From NCBI GenBank assembly GCA_028820215.1, contig JAPPKD010000318.1, positions 1-23,521 of the forward strand: a DNA stretch of 23,521 nucleotides, given 5' to 3'. The DNA is from Spirochaetaceae bacterium (GTDB taxonomy: Bacteria; Spirochaetota; Spirochaetia; SZUA-6; Bin103). The notes under the pieces are model-generated. The model did no database searches, was not told where the DNA came from, and saw only the letters and a list, made by a program, of their open reading frames with translations. The position numbers and the translations under genes were made by a program. This document shows, in pieces, positions 1-7,119 of this stretch (the first letter of the stretch is position 1; every line of letters starts with the position of its first letter).

Positions 1-858
1 CTCGGCAAGGGCCTGGACGTCGCCGCCGGCAACGTCTGCTTCTCCTCCCAGCACGCCGACCGCTGCACGGGCGCCGAGAACGGCATCACGGACGCCCTGG
101 GCTTCGTCGGACAGCCGCTCCCCGACATGTACTCCGAGGAACTGTCGCTGTTCGTGCTCGACGCCGGCATCCGCTTCCTGGAGCGGGACGATCCGCCGGC
201 GCTGCTGTACCTGTCGCTGACCGACTACGTGCAGCACAAGTACGCGCCCGACCATCCCGCCGCGCTCGCCTTCCATGCGGCGCTCGATCGACGCTTCGCG
301 CGGCTGGAGGAGCTGGGCGCCACCGTCGCCCTGACCGCCGACCACGGCATGAAGGACAAGTGCGCGGCCGATGGCAGCTACAACATCGTCTACCTGCAGG
401 ATCTCCTGGACGAGCGCTTCGGCGCGGACCGCACCAGGGTGATCTGCCCGATCACCGACGCGTTCGTCGGCCATCATGGATCGCTCGGCGGATTCGTACG
501 GGTCTACTGCTTCGGCGGCGTGCGGCCGCGCGCCGTGGCCGACTTCATTCGCCCGCTCGACGGGATCGAAGAGGTGCTGGAACGTCAGGATGCGGCGCGG
601 CGGTTCGATCTTCCCGCCGACGTGGAGGGGGACGTGGCGGTGATCTCCACGGCCGACTACTGTGTCGGCATGGGGCGCGCCGATCACGACCTGGCCGACC
701 TGCACGGCGAGCGGCTGCGCTCCCACGGCGGACTGTCCGAGCGCGACGTGCCGTTCATCCTCAGTCGGCCGCTGAACGCCGGCTACCGCGCGCGGGCGCG
801 GTCGGAGCGACTGATGAACCACCAGATCCTCGACTACGCCATCAACGGGACCGAGTGA
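1..858 (+). CDS. phnA: Phosphonoacetate hydrolase, 5' end missing
   Basis: Alkaline-phosphatase-superfamily enzyme that cleaves the C-P bond of phosphonoacetate to acetate and phosphate using two metal ions. The frame is open from base 1, so the true start lies upstream; the first ATG at 127 is internal. Of a family length of roughly 410-420 residues, 285 are visible. Counting from the first visible codon, metal ligands are seen in TDYVQH (D75, H79), in LTADHGM (D114, H115) and in SHGG (H242). The nucleophile threonine and the first aspartate ligand would be outside the window. Text such as YLSLTDYVQHK and ALTADHGMKDK is characteristic of PhnA and separates it from general nucleotide pyrophosphatases. 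It is followed after 10 bases by a phosphonate-associated alcohol dehydrogenase, which supports the assignment. The family call is firm; the substrate is inferred from family and context. Confidence 0.9.
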   Translation, partial: LGKGLDVAAGNVCFSSQHADRCTGAENGITDALGFVGQPLPDMYSEELSLFVLDAGIRFLERDDPPALLYLSLTDYVQHKYAPDHPAALAFHAALDRRFARLEELGATVALTADHGMKDKCAADGSYNIVYLQDLLDERFGADRTRVICPITDAFVGHHGSLGGFVRVYCFGGVRPRAVADFIRPLDGIEEVLERQDAARRFDLPADVEGDVAVISTADYCVGMGRADHDLADLHGERLRSHGGLSERDVPFILSRPLNAGYRARARSERLMNHQILDYAINGTE

Positions 859-868
859 GGACTCGCCC

Positions 869-1966
869 GTGGCACCGCGCACGGCCCGCGCCGCCGTCTA
901 CGACGCACCCAACACGCCGTTCGTCGTGCGCCGCTACCCGCTGCGCGACGCGCGCCACGACGAGGTGCTGGTGCGGGTCACCATGTCGACCATCTGCCGC
1001 TCCGACATCCATTCCTATCACGGGCATCGTCCCAACCCGTGCCCGGGGATCCTCGGCCACGAGATCATCGGCGTCATCGATCAGCTCGGTGAGGACATCC
1101 AGAGCGACCTGCGCGGCGATTCCGTCGCGGTCGGCGACCGCATCACCTGGACCGAGTACTTCCACCACGGCCCCTCCTACTACCGCGAGGTGCACGACCT
1201 GCCGCAGAAGTCCGTGGGCGTGCGGAAGTACGGCCACGACCTGGTCGCCGACGATCCCCACTTCCTGGGCGGCTTCGCCGAGTACTGCTACGTCCTGCCC
1301 GGCACGGGAATCCTGAAGCTCCCCGACGAGCTGAGCGACGAGGAGGCGACCCCGATCAACTGCGGCGTCGCCACCGTCGTCGCGATCACGGAGGCGACGC
1401 GGATCGGCATGGGCGACGTCGTGGCCGTCCAGGGGCTGGGCCTGCTGGGGCTGTACGCGTGCGCGATCGCCAGGACGCGCGGCGCCCGGCGGGTGATCGG
1501 CCTGGACGCCGTGGGCGACCGCCTGGAGGCGGCCCGGGAGTTCGGCGCGGACACCGTGATCGATGTCTCCGGCCGCGGCTCGCAGGAGGTGGTGGCCGCG
1601 GTGCGCGAGCTGGCGCCGCCGGACGGCGTCGACGCCGTGATCGAGGTATGCGGCGATGCCGCCGTGATCCCGGACGGACTGGAGATGCTGCGCGTCGGCG
1701 GCCGCTACACCCTGGGCGGCATCGTCACCCCCGACGCCGACGTCACCATCGACGCCAACCTGCTGGTGAAGAACTGGATCACGCTGCGCGGCGTCCACAA
1801 CTACCACCCGCGGCACCTGATACAGGCGCTGGACTTCGTGGTCGCCAACCGGGACCGGTTTCCGTTCAAGCGGATCGTCGACGCCAGGTTCGGGCTCGAC
1901 CAGCTCGACGAGGCGTTCCGCAAGGCGTCGGAGCGCACGGTGCTGCGCGCCGCGATCGTGCCCTGA
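869..1966 (+). CDS. Zinc-type alcohol dehydrogenase, phosphonate-associated (HpnZ-like)
   Basis: Medium-chain NAD(P)-dependent alcohol dehydrogenase, 365 residues, GTG start 10 bases after the phnA stop. Catalytic zinc ligands are C43 (in CRSD), H64-E65 (in LGHE) and C165 (in INCGVAT). The cofactor site is G189-L-G-L-L-G194, and D213 after the second strand suggests NAD. The lobe at about residues 93-122 that normally holds four structural-zinc cysteines contains none, though the flanking text (DLPQKS, RKYGHD) keeps the shape of the phosphonate-catabolism-associated alcohol dehydrogenase family (TIGR03366). In this operon it could oxidise a hydroxyalkylphosphonate such as 2-hydroxyethylphosphonate to phosphonoacetaldehyde; that substrate is inference. 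Its stop overlaps the next start (TGATG), indicating translational coupling. A sorbitol/threonine dehydrogenase-like activity is the main alternative. Confidence 0.85.
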   Translation: MAPRTARAAVYDAPNTPFVVRRYPLRDARHDEVLVRVTMSTICRSDIHSYHGHRPNPCPGILGHEIIGVIDQLGEDIQSDLRGDSVAVGDRITWTEYFHHGPSYYREVHDLPQKSVGVRKYGHDLVADDPHFLGGFAEYCYVLPGTGILKLPDELSDEEATPINCGVATVVAITEATRIGMGDVVAVQGLGLLGLYACAIARTRGARRVIGLDAVGDRLEAAREFGADTVIDVSGRGSQEVVAAVRELAPPDGVDAVIEVCGDAAVIPDGLEMLRVGGRYTLGGIVTPDADVTIDANLLVKNWITLRGVHNYHPRHLIQALDFVVANRDRFPFKRIVDARFGLDQLDEAFRKASERTVLRAAIVP

Positions 1967-3416
1967 TGCAGGCGCCCGACCTGGCCTTCGAGCCACGGGG
2001 ACTGTTCGTCGGCGGCGAATGGATCGCCGCCCGGTCGGGGCGGACCATCACCAGCATCAATCCGCCAACGGCGAATTGCTGGGCGGGGTGCCGCTGGCCG
2101 ACGAGCACGACGTGGACCGGGCGGTGGCCGCCGCCAGGGCCGCGTTTCCGGCGTGGGCGGCGCTGCCGGTGACGCGCCGCGCGGACTGCCTGCGGCGGCT
2201 GGCCGATGCCGTCGAGGGCAACGCCGGCTCCCTGGCGCTGATGGACGCGGTGGACAGCGGCAACGCCATCTCCGGCATGCGCGGGGACATGGCCTGGACG
2301 GCCGACGCCCTGCGCTACTTCGCCGGGCTGGTCACCGAGATGAAGGGCCAGACCATGTCGCGCGAGCAGGGACACCTCAACCTGACCCTGCGCCAGCCCT
2401 ACGGCGTGGTCGCCCGGATCAACCCGTTCAACCATCCGTTCCGTTTCTGCGCCGAGAAGGCGGCCTCGGCACTTGCCGCCGGCAACACCGTGGTGATCAA
2501 GGGACCGGAGCAGGCGCCGCTGTCGAGCCTGAAGCTGGGCGAGCTGTGCGAGGAGATCTTCCCGCCGGGAGTGGTGAACATCGTGACCGGCGACGGCGCC
2601 ACCGGATCCGCCATGGTGCGCCACCCGGACGTGGCGCGGGTCGGTTTCGTCGGCTCGGTGGAGACCGGGCGCCGCGTCGCCCGCGAGGCTGCCGAGAGCC
2701 TCAAGGAGGTGACCCTGGAGCTCGGCGGCAAGAACCCGATCGTCATCTTTCCCGACGCCGATCCGGCCAGGGCGGCGGCGCAGGCGGTGGCGGCGATGAA
2801 CATGAACCGCCAGGGGCAGTCCTGCTCCTCCACCTCGCGGGTGCTGGTGCACCGCTCGCTGCACGAGCGCGTGAGCGCCGAGCTGGTCAAGGCCGCGTCC
2901 GCGATCCCGATCGGTCTGCCCTGGCTGGAGGACGCCGAGATGGGGCCGATCGTGTCGCGGCCGCAGTACGAGCGGGTGCTCCGGTACGTCGCCTCCGGCC
3001 GGGAAGAGGGGGCCGAGCTGCTGACCGGCGGCGGCCCGCCGTCCGCTCCGGAGCTCGCCTCAGGCTTCTTCATCGAGCCCACCGTGTTCGACCGCGTACG
3101 GCCCGAGATGCGCATCGGCAGCGAGGAGATCTTCGGTCCGGTGATGGCGATCATGAGCTGGTCCGACTTCGACGAGATGATCGAGGTCGCCAACGGCGTG
3201 ATGTACGGGCTGACGGCGTCGCTGGTGACCAACGACTTCGGCGCCGCGATGCGCGCCGCCGAGCGGTTGCAGGCGGGCTACGTGTGGATCAACTCCTCGG
3301 GCCGCTACCTCGGCGCGCCCTACGGCGGCTGGAAGCAGAGCGGGATCGGCAAGGAGGAGTCGTTCGAGGAGTTGCTGAGCCACACGCGCGTCAAGAACAT
3401 AAACATGCGCTGGTAG
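1966..3416 (+). pseudogene. Aldehyde dehydrogenase with one-base frameshift (phosphonoacetaldehyde dehydrogenase candidate)
   Basis: NAD(P)-dependent aldehyde dehydrogenase. The natural start is ATG 1966, overlapping the previous stop; this frame gives the typical N terminus (FVGGEWIAARSGRTITSINP) and then loses homology. From about 2064 the +2 frame continues with ANGELLGGVPLADEHDVDRA, so one base is missing in the proline codon at 2062-2064. Restored length is 483 residues, normal for the family. With that correction the general base is E252 (LELGGKN), the nucleophile is C287 (GQSC), and EEIFGPV is present near the C terminus. An ATG at 2019 opens the downstream frame but its first 15 codons are nonsense, so it is not the real start. 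Position between the HpnZ-like dehydrogenase and PhnA suggests conversion of phosphonoacetaldehyde to phosphonoacetate (PhnY role). The defect may be a true mutation or a sequencing error; everything else in the gene looks under selection. Confidence 0.85.
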
Positions 3417-3446
3417 CTGCTTGAGCCGCGCAATGGGAGCAAACTG

Positions 3447-4637
3447 ATGGGAATCAGCGTCGCGATGGTCGGGACCGGGGCGTTCGCGCAGGGGTTCATC
3501 CCCCTGTTCAAGGTGCACCCGCTGGTCGAGCGGATCGCCCTCTGCGATCTGGACGCCGAGAAGCTCAAGGACAACAAGGCCCGCCACGGGATCGCCGAGT
3601 CGTTCCCGTCGCTGGACGAGGTGTGCGCCTCGGACTTCGATGCCGCCGTCATTATCACGCAGCCGTGGCTGCACGGCCCGCAGGCGGTGCAGGCGCTGCG
3701 GGCGGGCAAGCACGCCTGGTCGGCGGTGCCAGCGGGACGGACGCTCGACGAGTGCCGGGAGCTGGTGCAGGCGGTGGAGGAGACCGGCCGCATCTACATG
3801 ATGGCGGAGACCAGCTACTACTACCCGGCGGTCATCTACTGCCGCCGGCGCCATGCCGAGGGGGCGTTCGGCAGCATCGTCTACTCCGAGTGCGAGTACT
3901 ACCACGACTGGGACCACGGGCTGTACGAGGTGGCCCGCTGGCGGGGCGGGGAGCGGTGGCGCTGGAGCGCCGGCGCGCCGCCCATGTACTACCCGACCCA
4001 CTCCACCAGCCAGATCATGTCGGTGACCGGTGAGCGCATGACGCGCGTGTCCTGCCAGGGGTTCGTCGACCACCACGAGGACGCCGTGTACCAAGCGGCC
4101 AACAACGAGTACGGCAACACTTTCAGCAACGAGGTCGCGCTGTTCGCGATGTCCGACGGCAGCGCCTGCCGCGTGAACGAGTTCCGCCGCATCGGTCACC
4201 CCGGCGCGGTACGGTTGAGCCTGTTCGGGACGGAGGGCTCGTTCGAGGAGGCCGTGGGCTCGCAACGGTTCCTGGGCAAGAGCATGGACGACGCGCTGGA
4301 CGTGTCCGATCTGCTGAGCTGCAGCACGAAGCCGGCACATGCGGACCGCGGCGAGATGGGTGCCGTCACTTCGCGCGACGGCACCCATCTGGGCTCCGCG
4401 CCGATCCACCCGGTGGAGCGGCTGCCGCGCGAGTTCGCCCCGTTGCCCAACGGCCATTCCGGCGCCCACCAGTTCCTGGTCGACGACTTCGTCCGCGCCT
4501 GCCACGACGGGACGCAGCCGCCTAACCACGTGTGGAACGCCGCCGCCTACACGGTGCCGGGCATCGTCGCCCACGAGTCGGCGCTCCGGGGCGGCGAGCT
4601 GCTCGACATCCCCGACCTGGGGGCGCCGCCCGTTTGA
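3447..4637 (+). CDS. Gfo/Idh/MocA family oxidoreductase
   Basis: Predicted NAD(P)-dependent oxidoreductase of 396 residues with an N-terminal Rossmann fold (VGTGAFAQGF, residues 8-17; acidic D34 after the second strand) and a C-terminal alpha/beta substrate domain (about 130-370). The usual EKP motif is replaced by SAVP (in HAWSAVPAG), so the conserved lysine is absent, as in some subgroups of the family. A histidine in the YYPTHSTSQ segment is the likely substrate-site residue. GGGAG at 3435-3439 sits 7 bases before ATG. It is 30 bases downstream of the aldehyde dehydrogenase on the same strand and probably in the same transcript, but its step in phosphonate use is not obvious; family members act on sugars, inositols and related polyols. 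Its last 160 bases reappear as a fragment at 10834-10989. Confidence 0.85.
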   Translation: MGISVAMVGTGAFAQGFIPLFKVHPLVERIALCDLDAEKLKDNKARHGIAESFPSLDEVCASDFDAAVIITQPWLHGPQAVQALRAGKHAWSAVPAGRTLDECRELVQAVEETGRIYMMAETSYYYPAVIYCRRRHAEGAFGSIVYSECEYYHDWDHGLYEVARWRGGERWRWSAGAPPMYYPTHSTSQIMSVTGERMTRVSCQGFVDHHEDAVYQAANNEYGNTFSNEVALFAMSDGSACRVNEFRRIGHPGAVRLSLFGTEGSFEEAVGSQRFLGKSMDDALDVSDLLSCSTKPAHADRGEMGAVTSRDGTHLGSAPIHPVERLPREFAPLPNGHSGAHQFLVDDFVRACHDGTQPPNHVWNAAAYTVPGIVAHESALRGGELLDIPDLGAPPV

Positions 4638-4646
4638 GGGAGTTCG

Positions 4647-5010
4647 CTACGAGCCGAAGTTGGCCACGACGTACACCGCGATCACGTTCTCGACGCTCCG
4701 CGTGACGCTCTGAGGGATGAAACGCCGGTCGCCGATTTCATAGCGGCCGAACTTCCAATCGCCCACCAGATCCGGTTGCCAGGTGGGGCACGGAGGGCTG
4801 AGATGTACCTCCTGACTGAGGATCGGAAATTCGTCTTTCTACGCGAAGCCGGACAGGGCGGTCGGCAGGCGCGTCTCCAAGAACTCGAACTGGCACTTGG
4901 TCAGATGGTTGCGGGACATCGCCGCGTCAGCGGTCTGCTCGATGTCCTGCCTGCCGATCGGGCAGTCCGGCTCCAAGACGGCCTCAGGCAGGCATGACGG
5001 CGCGGCGCGG
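4647..5010 (-). pseudogene. Broken copy of the small secreted-protein gene
   Basis: Read on the minus strand this stretch matches the intact gene at 19720-20187. Matches include APSCLPEA versus APSWLHEA, DCPIGRQDIEQ versus DCPIGREDVER, and the tail PQSVTRSVENVIAVYVVANFG versus LQSVTRSVEDAIAEYLLANFG. About nine codons after the first motif are deleted and the frame is lost in the middle (a stop after the SGFA segment), so no full protein can be made. The signal-peptide part is missing; upstream bases up to 5141 stay open but do not resemble the intact gene. It ends 10 bases beyond the convergent oxidoreductase stop. A decayed paralogue or a partial duplication is the likely origin. Confidence 0.75.
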
Positions 5011-5363
5011 ACGCGCCCGCGGAACGGGAAGCCACGGTGGCCAGCCGCATTGCGCTTCGGATCGTCACTGTCGATCACCTCGACGAACGGGAGGAACGCC
5101 GTCCTACGACGAACGACGCTGAGATGAGGTTGCGTTCCCACATATCCGGTGTCGCTCAGGAGTCCAGCACGATCAGCAGAGCGCCGGAACTCAGGTCATT
5201 GTGAGTCGCCATGGGCACAGCCGATGGGTGCTGCTATCCGGTCGGGTCTCAGACAGCTGCCCCCGTTGGGGATCTTCATACAGGAACACTCCTACTAGCT
5301 AAGCTGCCTATATGATTTCTCTGAAGTGCTTTATGAGCGTCTCGGAAAACACAGAGGGTCCTC
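5011..5363. other. Intergenic stretch without recognised gene
   Basis: About 350 bases between the broken secreted-protein copy and the promoter of the two-gene module. Short open frames exist on both strands but none has a ribosome binding site plus recognisable family motifs. Base composition falls from very GC-rich at the left to clearly AT-richer from about 5260 onward (for example around CTATATGATTTCTC), consistent with the left edge of acquired DNA. No tRNA, clear attachment site or inverted-repeat end was seen. Confidence 0.5.
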
Positions 5364-5392
5364 TTGACATGGCGTAACGATACATGTAAATT
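5364..5392 (+). promoter_or_regulatory. sigma70-like promoter of the two-gene module
   Basis: A perfect -35 box TTGACA (5364-5369), a 17-base spacer and TAAATT (5387-5392, 4 of 6 to consensus) lie 30 bases before the GTG start at 5422. This is the best housekeeping-type promoter in the window and sits in locally AT-rich DNA. Confidence 0.6.
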
Positions 5393-5404
5393 ACTTCGTA
5401 ATTT
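5388..5404. promoter_or_regulatory. Palindromic operator candidate over the -10 box
   Basis: Perfect inverted repeat AAATTAC-TTC-GTAATTT. It overlaps the -10 box and initiation region and is itself framed by CATG tetramers at 5383-5386 and 5407-5410, giving an imperfect longer dyad. Its place is right for a repressor site; the downstream protein has an N-terminal HTH and could bind it. As RNA it would be a 7-bp hairpin just before the Shine-Dalgarno AGGAG at 5411-5415. Confidence 0.5.
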
Positions 5405-5421
5405 TTCATGAGGAGAAGGCC

Positions 5422-7119
5422 GTGACACTGACGGTGCCCGAGCTCGCCCTTGCTGTGGGGAAGGCCGAGGGCTTCATCCGCCAGCACATCCACCGGAAGC
5501 ACCTGAGCGCGCACAAGCGTGGGCGCAACGTGGTCATCGAACTCGACGAGGCCATCAGCTGGGCGCAGAAACGAGAGCTTCCCTTTGATCCGCCTGCGCG
5601 GGTTTCGGTGACAACGCCGCTGAGGAAGGAGCGCGGTGCCCGCCTGACAGTGCTGTCATGGCATCCCACGGATGCACCAGTCCGCAACCTGCTCACCCTC
5701 CTGCGGCATCGACGCAGCGAATCGCTGGGGCCGTGGGCGCGCGAGCCGAGGACCGCGTGGTCCAGCGAAGACCTCGGGCACGAGGTCCGGCTATCCACGT
5801 TGGAAGCCTCTCTTGACCGTTGTCAGGAGTCCATCGAGCACATCCTGGATTCGGGCGTGCTCGATGTCGATGGCATTGACGTTCAATACGACCTTGAACC
5901 GGTTCCTCGTCGACACTGGGCGTATCGAGATCTCCGTCCCGGTTTTGAGCCGTCAGTCGTCAGTCCGTTTACAAATCACAGCGCGCACGTTGCTGAGTAT
6001 TGGAGCCTGGCTTCAGGCCCACGGGATGAGTGGAAGGTAATCCTCAAATCGGCCGACGCCGAATTTCGGAACAAACTAGCACACCTAGGCTTCCCTCTGC
6101 ACCGTCGCGTGGAACGCGCTGGCAACCTCATGGTTATCGGAGCGGAGGATGCAATTGACGTCACGTTGAGAGCCCATCCCGACAACACCTTGACGTTGCG
6201 CGTAGGCTCCCAAGAACAGCTGACCGACGGGGACTATCGCGCTACGGTGTGGGCCAGTCATAGCGGCGACGACGTACTTCGCCAAGAGTTTCCTGTTACG
6301 CTCGGAAAAACCGCGATCGACTTGTCATCGGACGTCGATCACATCGGCTACTCCATCATAAGGACGGAAGACGGTCAATGTGTTGACTTGCACGAAGCGC
6401 ATTTGATAAAGGAGATCAGTGGCCGAATCAGCCTCGACGTTCGACCCACGATCCAGGTGCAAGATCGGGGAGGCCGGCTGATACATCGAGTAAAGCCGGC
6501 AGGATTCCCTAGTATGTTCAACATCAGTTCCGACATGGATGGTACCATAGACCAAGAGATACGTCGTCTAAGGCTCGAATACCGGGTCTATGACAGCGAG
6601 CCAAAGTCCGTCACTGACAGTGGCTTCGTACGTTTTGAGCCAGCGGAGTTCCGCGAAGCTGTTCGGCACTTCATCAGTCTTCTTTCGAGAGATTCCGATG
6701 GAAGGGATCCCGTCTACTTTGCTGACCGCTACTTTATGACCCATGTGAAGGGGCTCGACGGCGCGCGGCTGTACCTTGATATGTTCGCAGCGACGGCGGG
6801 CGCCCCGTTGCGAATCCTCTGTGCCGACAAACAACAGGGTCGCGGCGCGCCATGGTGGACGAGTTATCCGAAGGACCTTACCCAGCACGTCGCCGTACGG
6901 TCGTTTCTGACAGCCGATGGCGAGCCAGCTTTTCATGACCGATACCTGATAACTCCGAAACAGGAAACGGTAATTAGCGACTCTTTCAGAGGTTGGATGA
7001 CGAATGGCGTCACTTTTGCTAGTCACTCAGGCACACTTTACCGAAAAGAGACCGAGCAACTGTGGTCGCCAAACGTGGGATCGTCAAACAACCATCTCCT
7101 TGTTCGGGAGATACGATGA
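5422..7119 (+). CDS. HTH protein with degenerate phospholipase-D-like C terminus; function unknown
   Basis: 565-residue protein that I cannot assign to a named family. GTG start 6 bases after AGGAG (5411-5415). Residues about 1-55 (LTVPELALAVGKAEGFIRQH onward, then a basic wing and DEAISWAQK) look like an excisionase/MerR-type helix-turn-helix. Residues about 60-420 are mixed alpha/beta without a recognised motif. The C terminus resembles PLD-superfamily folds in outline: a strand segment VYFADRYF (about 432-438), a second strand LRILCADK, then H505-D-R-Y-L-I and SDSF (519-522). The second element is H-D-R rather than the canonical HxK, so it may be a sensor or inactive nuclease fold. The stop overlaps the next start (ATGA). 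Lower GC and freer codon use than the flanking metabolic genes point to horizontal acquisition. Defence or mobile-element control is inference only. Confidence 0.75.
   Translation: MTLTVPELALAVGKAEGFIRQHIHRKHLSAHKRGRNVVIELDEAISWAQKRELPFDPPARVSVTTPLRKERGARLTVLSWHPTDAPVRNLLTLLRHRRSESLGPWAREPRTAWSSEDLGHEVRLSTLEASLDRCQESIEHILDSGVLDVDGIDVQYDLEPVPRRHWAYRDLRPGFEPSVVSPFTNHSAHVAEYWSLASGPRDEWKVILKSADAEFRNKLAHLGFPLHRRVERAGNLMVIGAEDAIDVTLRAHPDNTLTLRVGSQEQLTDGDYRATVWASHSGDDVLRQEFPVTLGKTAIDLSSDVDHIGYSIIRTEDGQCVDLHEAHLIKEISGRISLDVRPTIQVQDRGGRLIHRVKPAGFPSMFNISSDMDGTIDQEIRRLRLEYRVYDSEPKSVTDSGFVRFEPAEFREAVRHFISLLSRDSDGRDPVYFADRYFMTHVKGLDGARLYLDMFAATAGAPLRILCADKQQGRGAPWWTSYPKDLTQHVAVRSFLTADGEPAFHDRYLITPKQETVISDSFRGWMTNGVTFASHSGTLYRKETEQLWSPNVGSSNNHLLVREIR

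Noticed and set aside
2019..2064. ATG 2019 as the start of the aldehyde dehydrogenase
   Set aside because: Its first 15 codons are out of frame with the conserved N terminus that is readable from ATG 1966; it only appears because of the frameshift.
3060..4574. A 504-codon open frame on the minus strand
   Set aside because: Antisense to the aldehyde dehydrogenase end and the oxidoreductase; no family motif, composition typical of a shadow frame.
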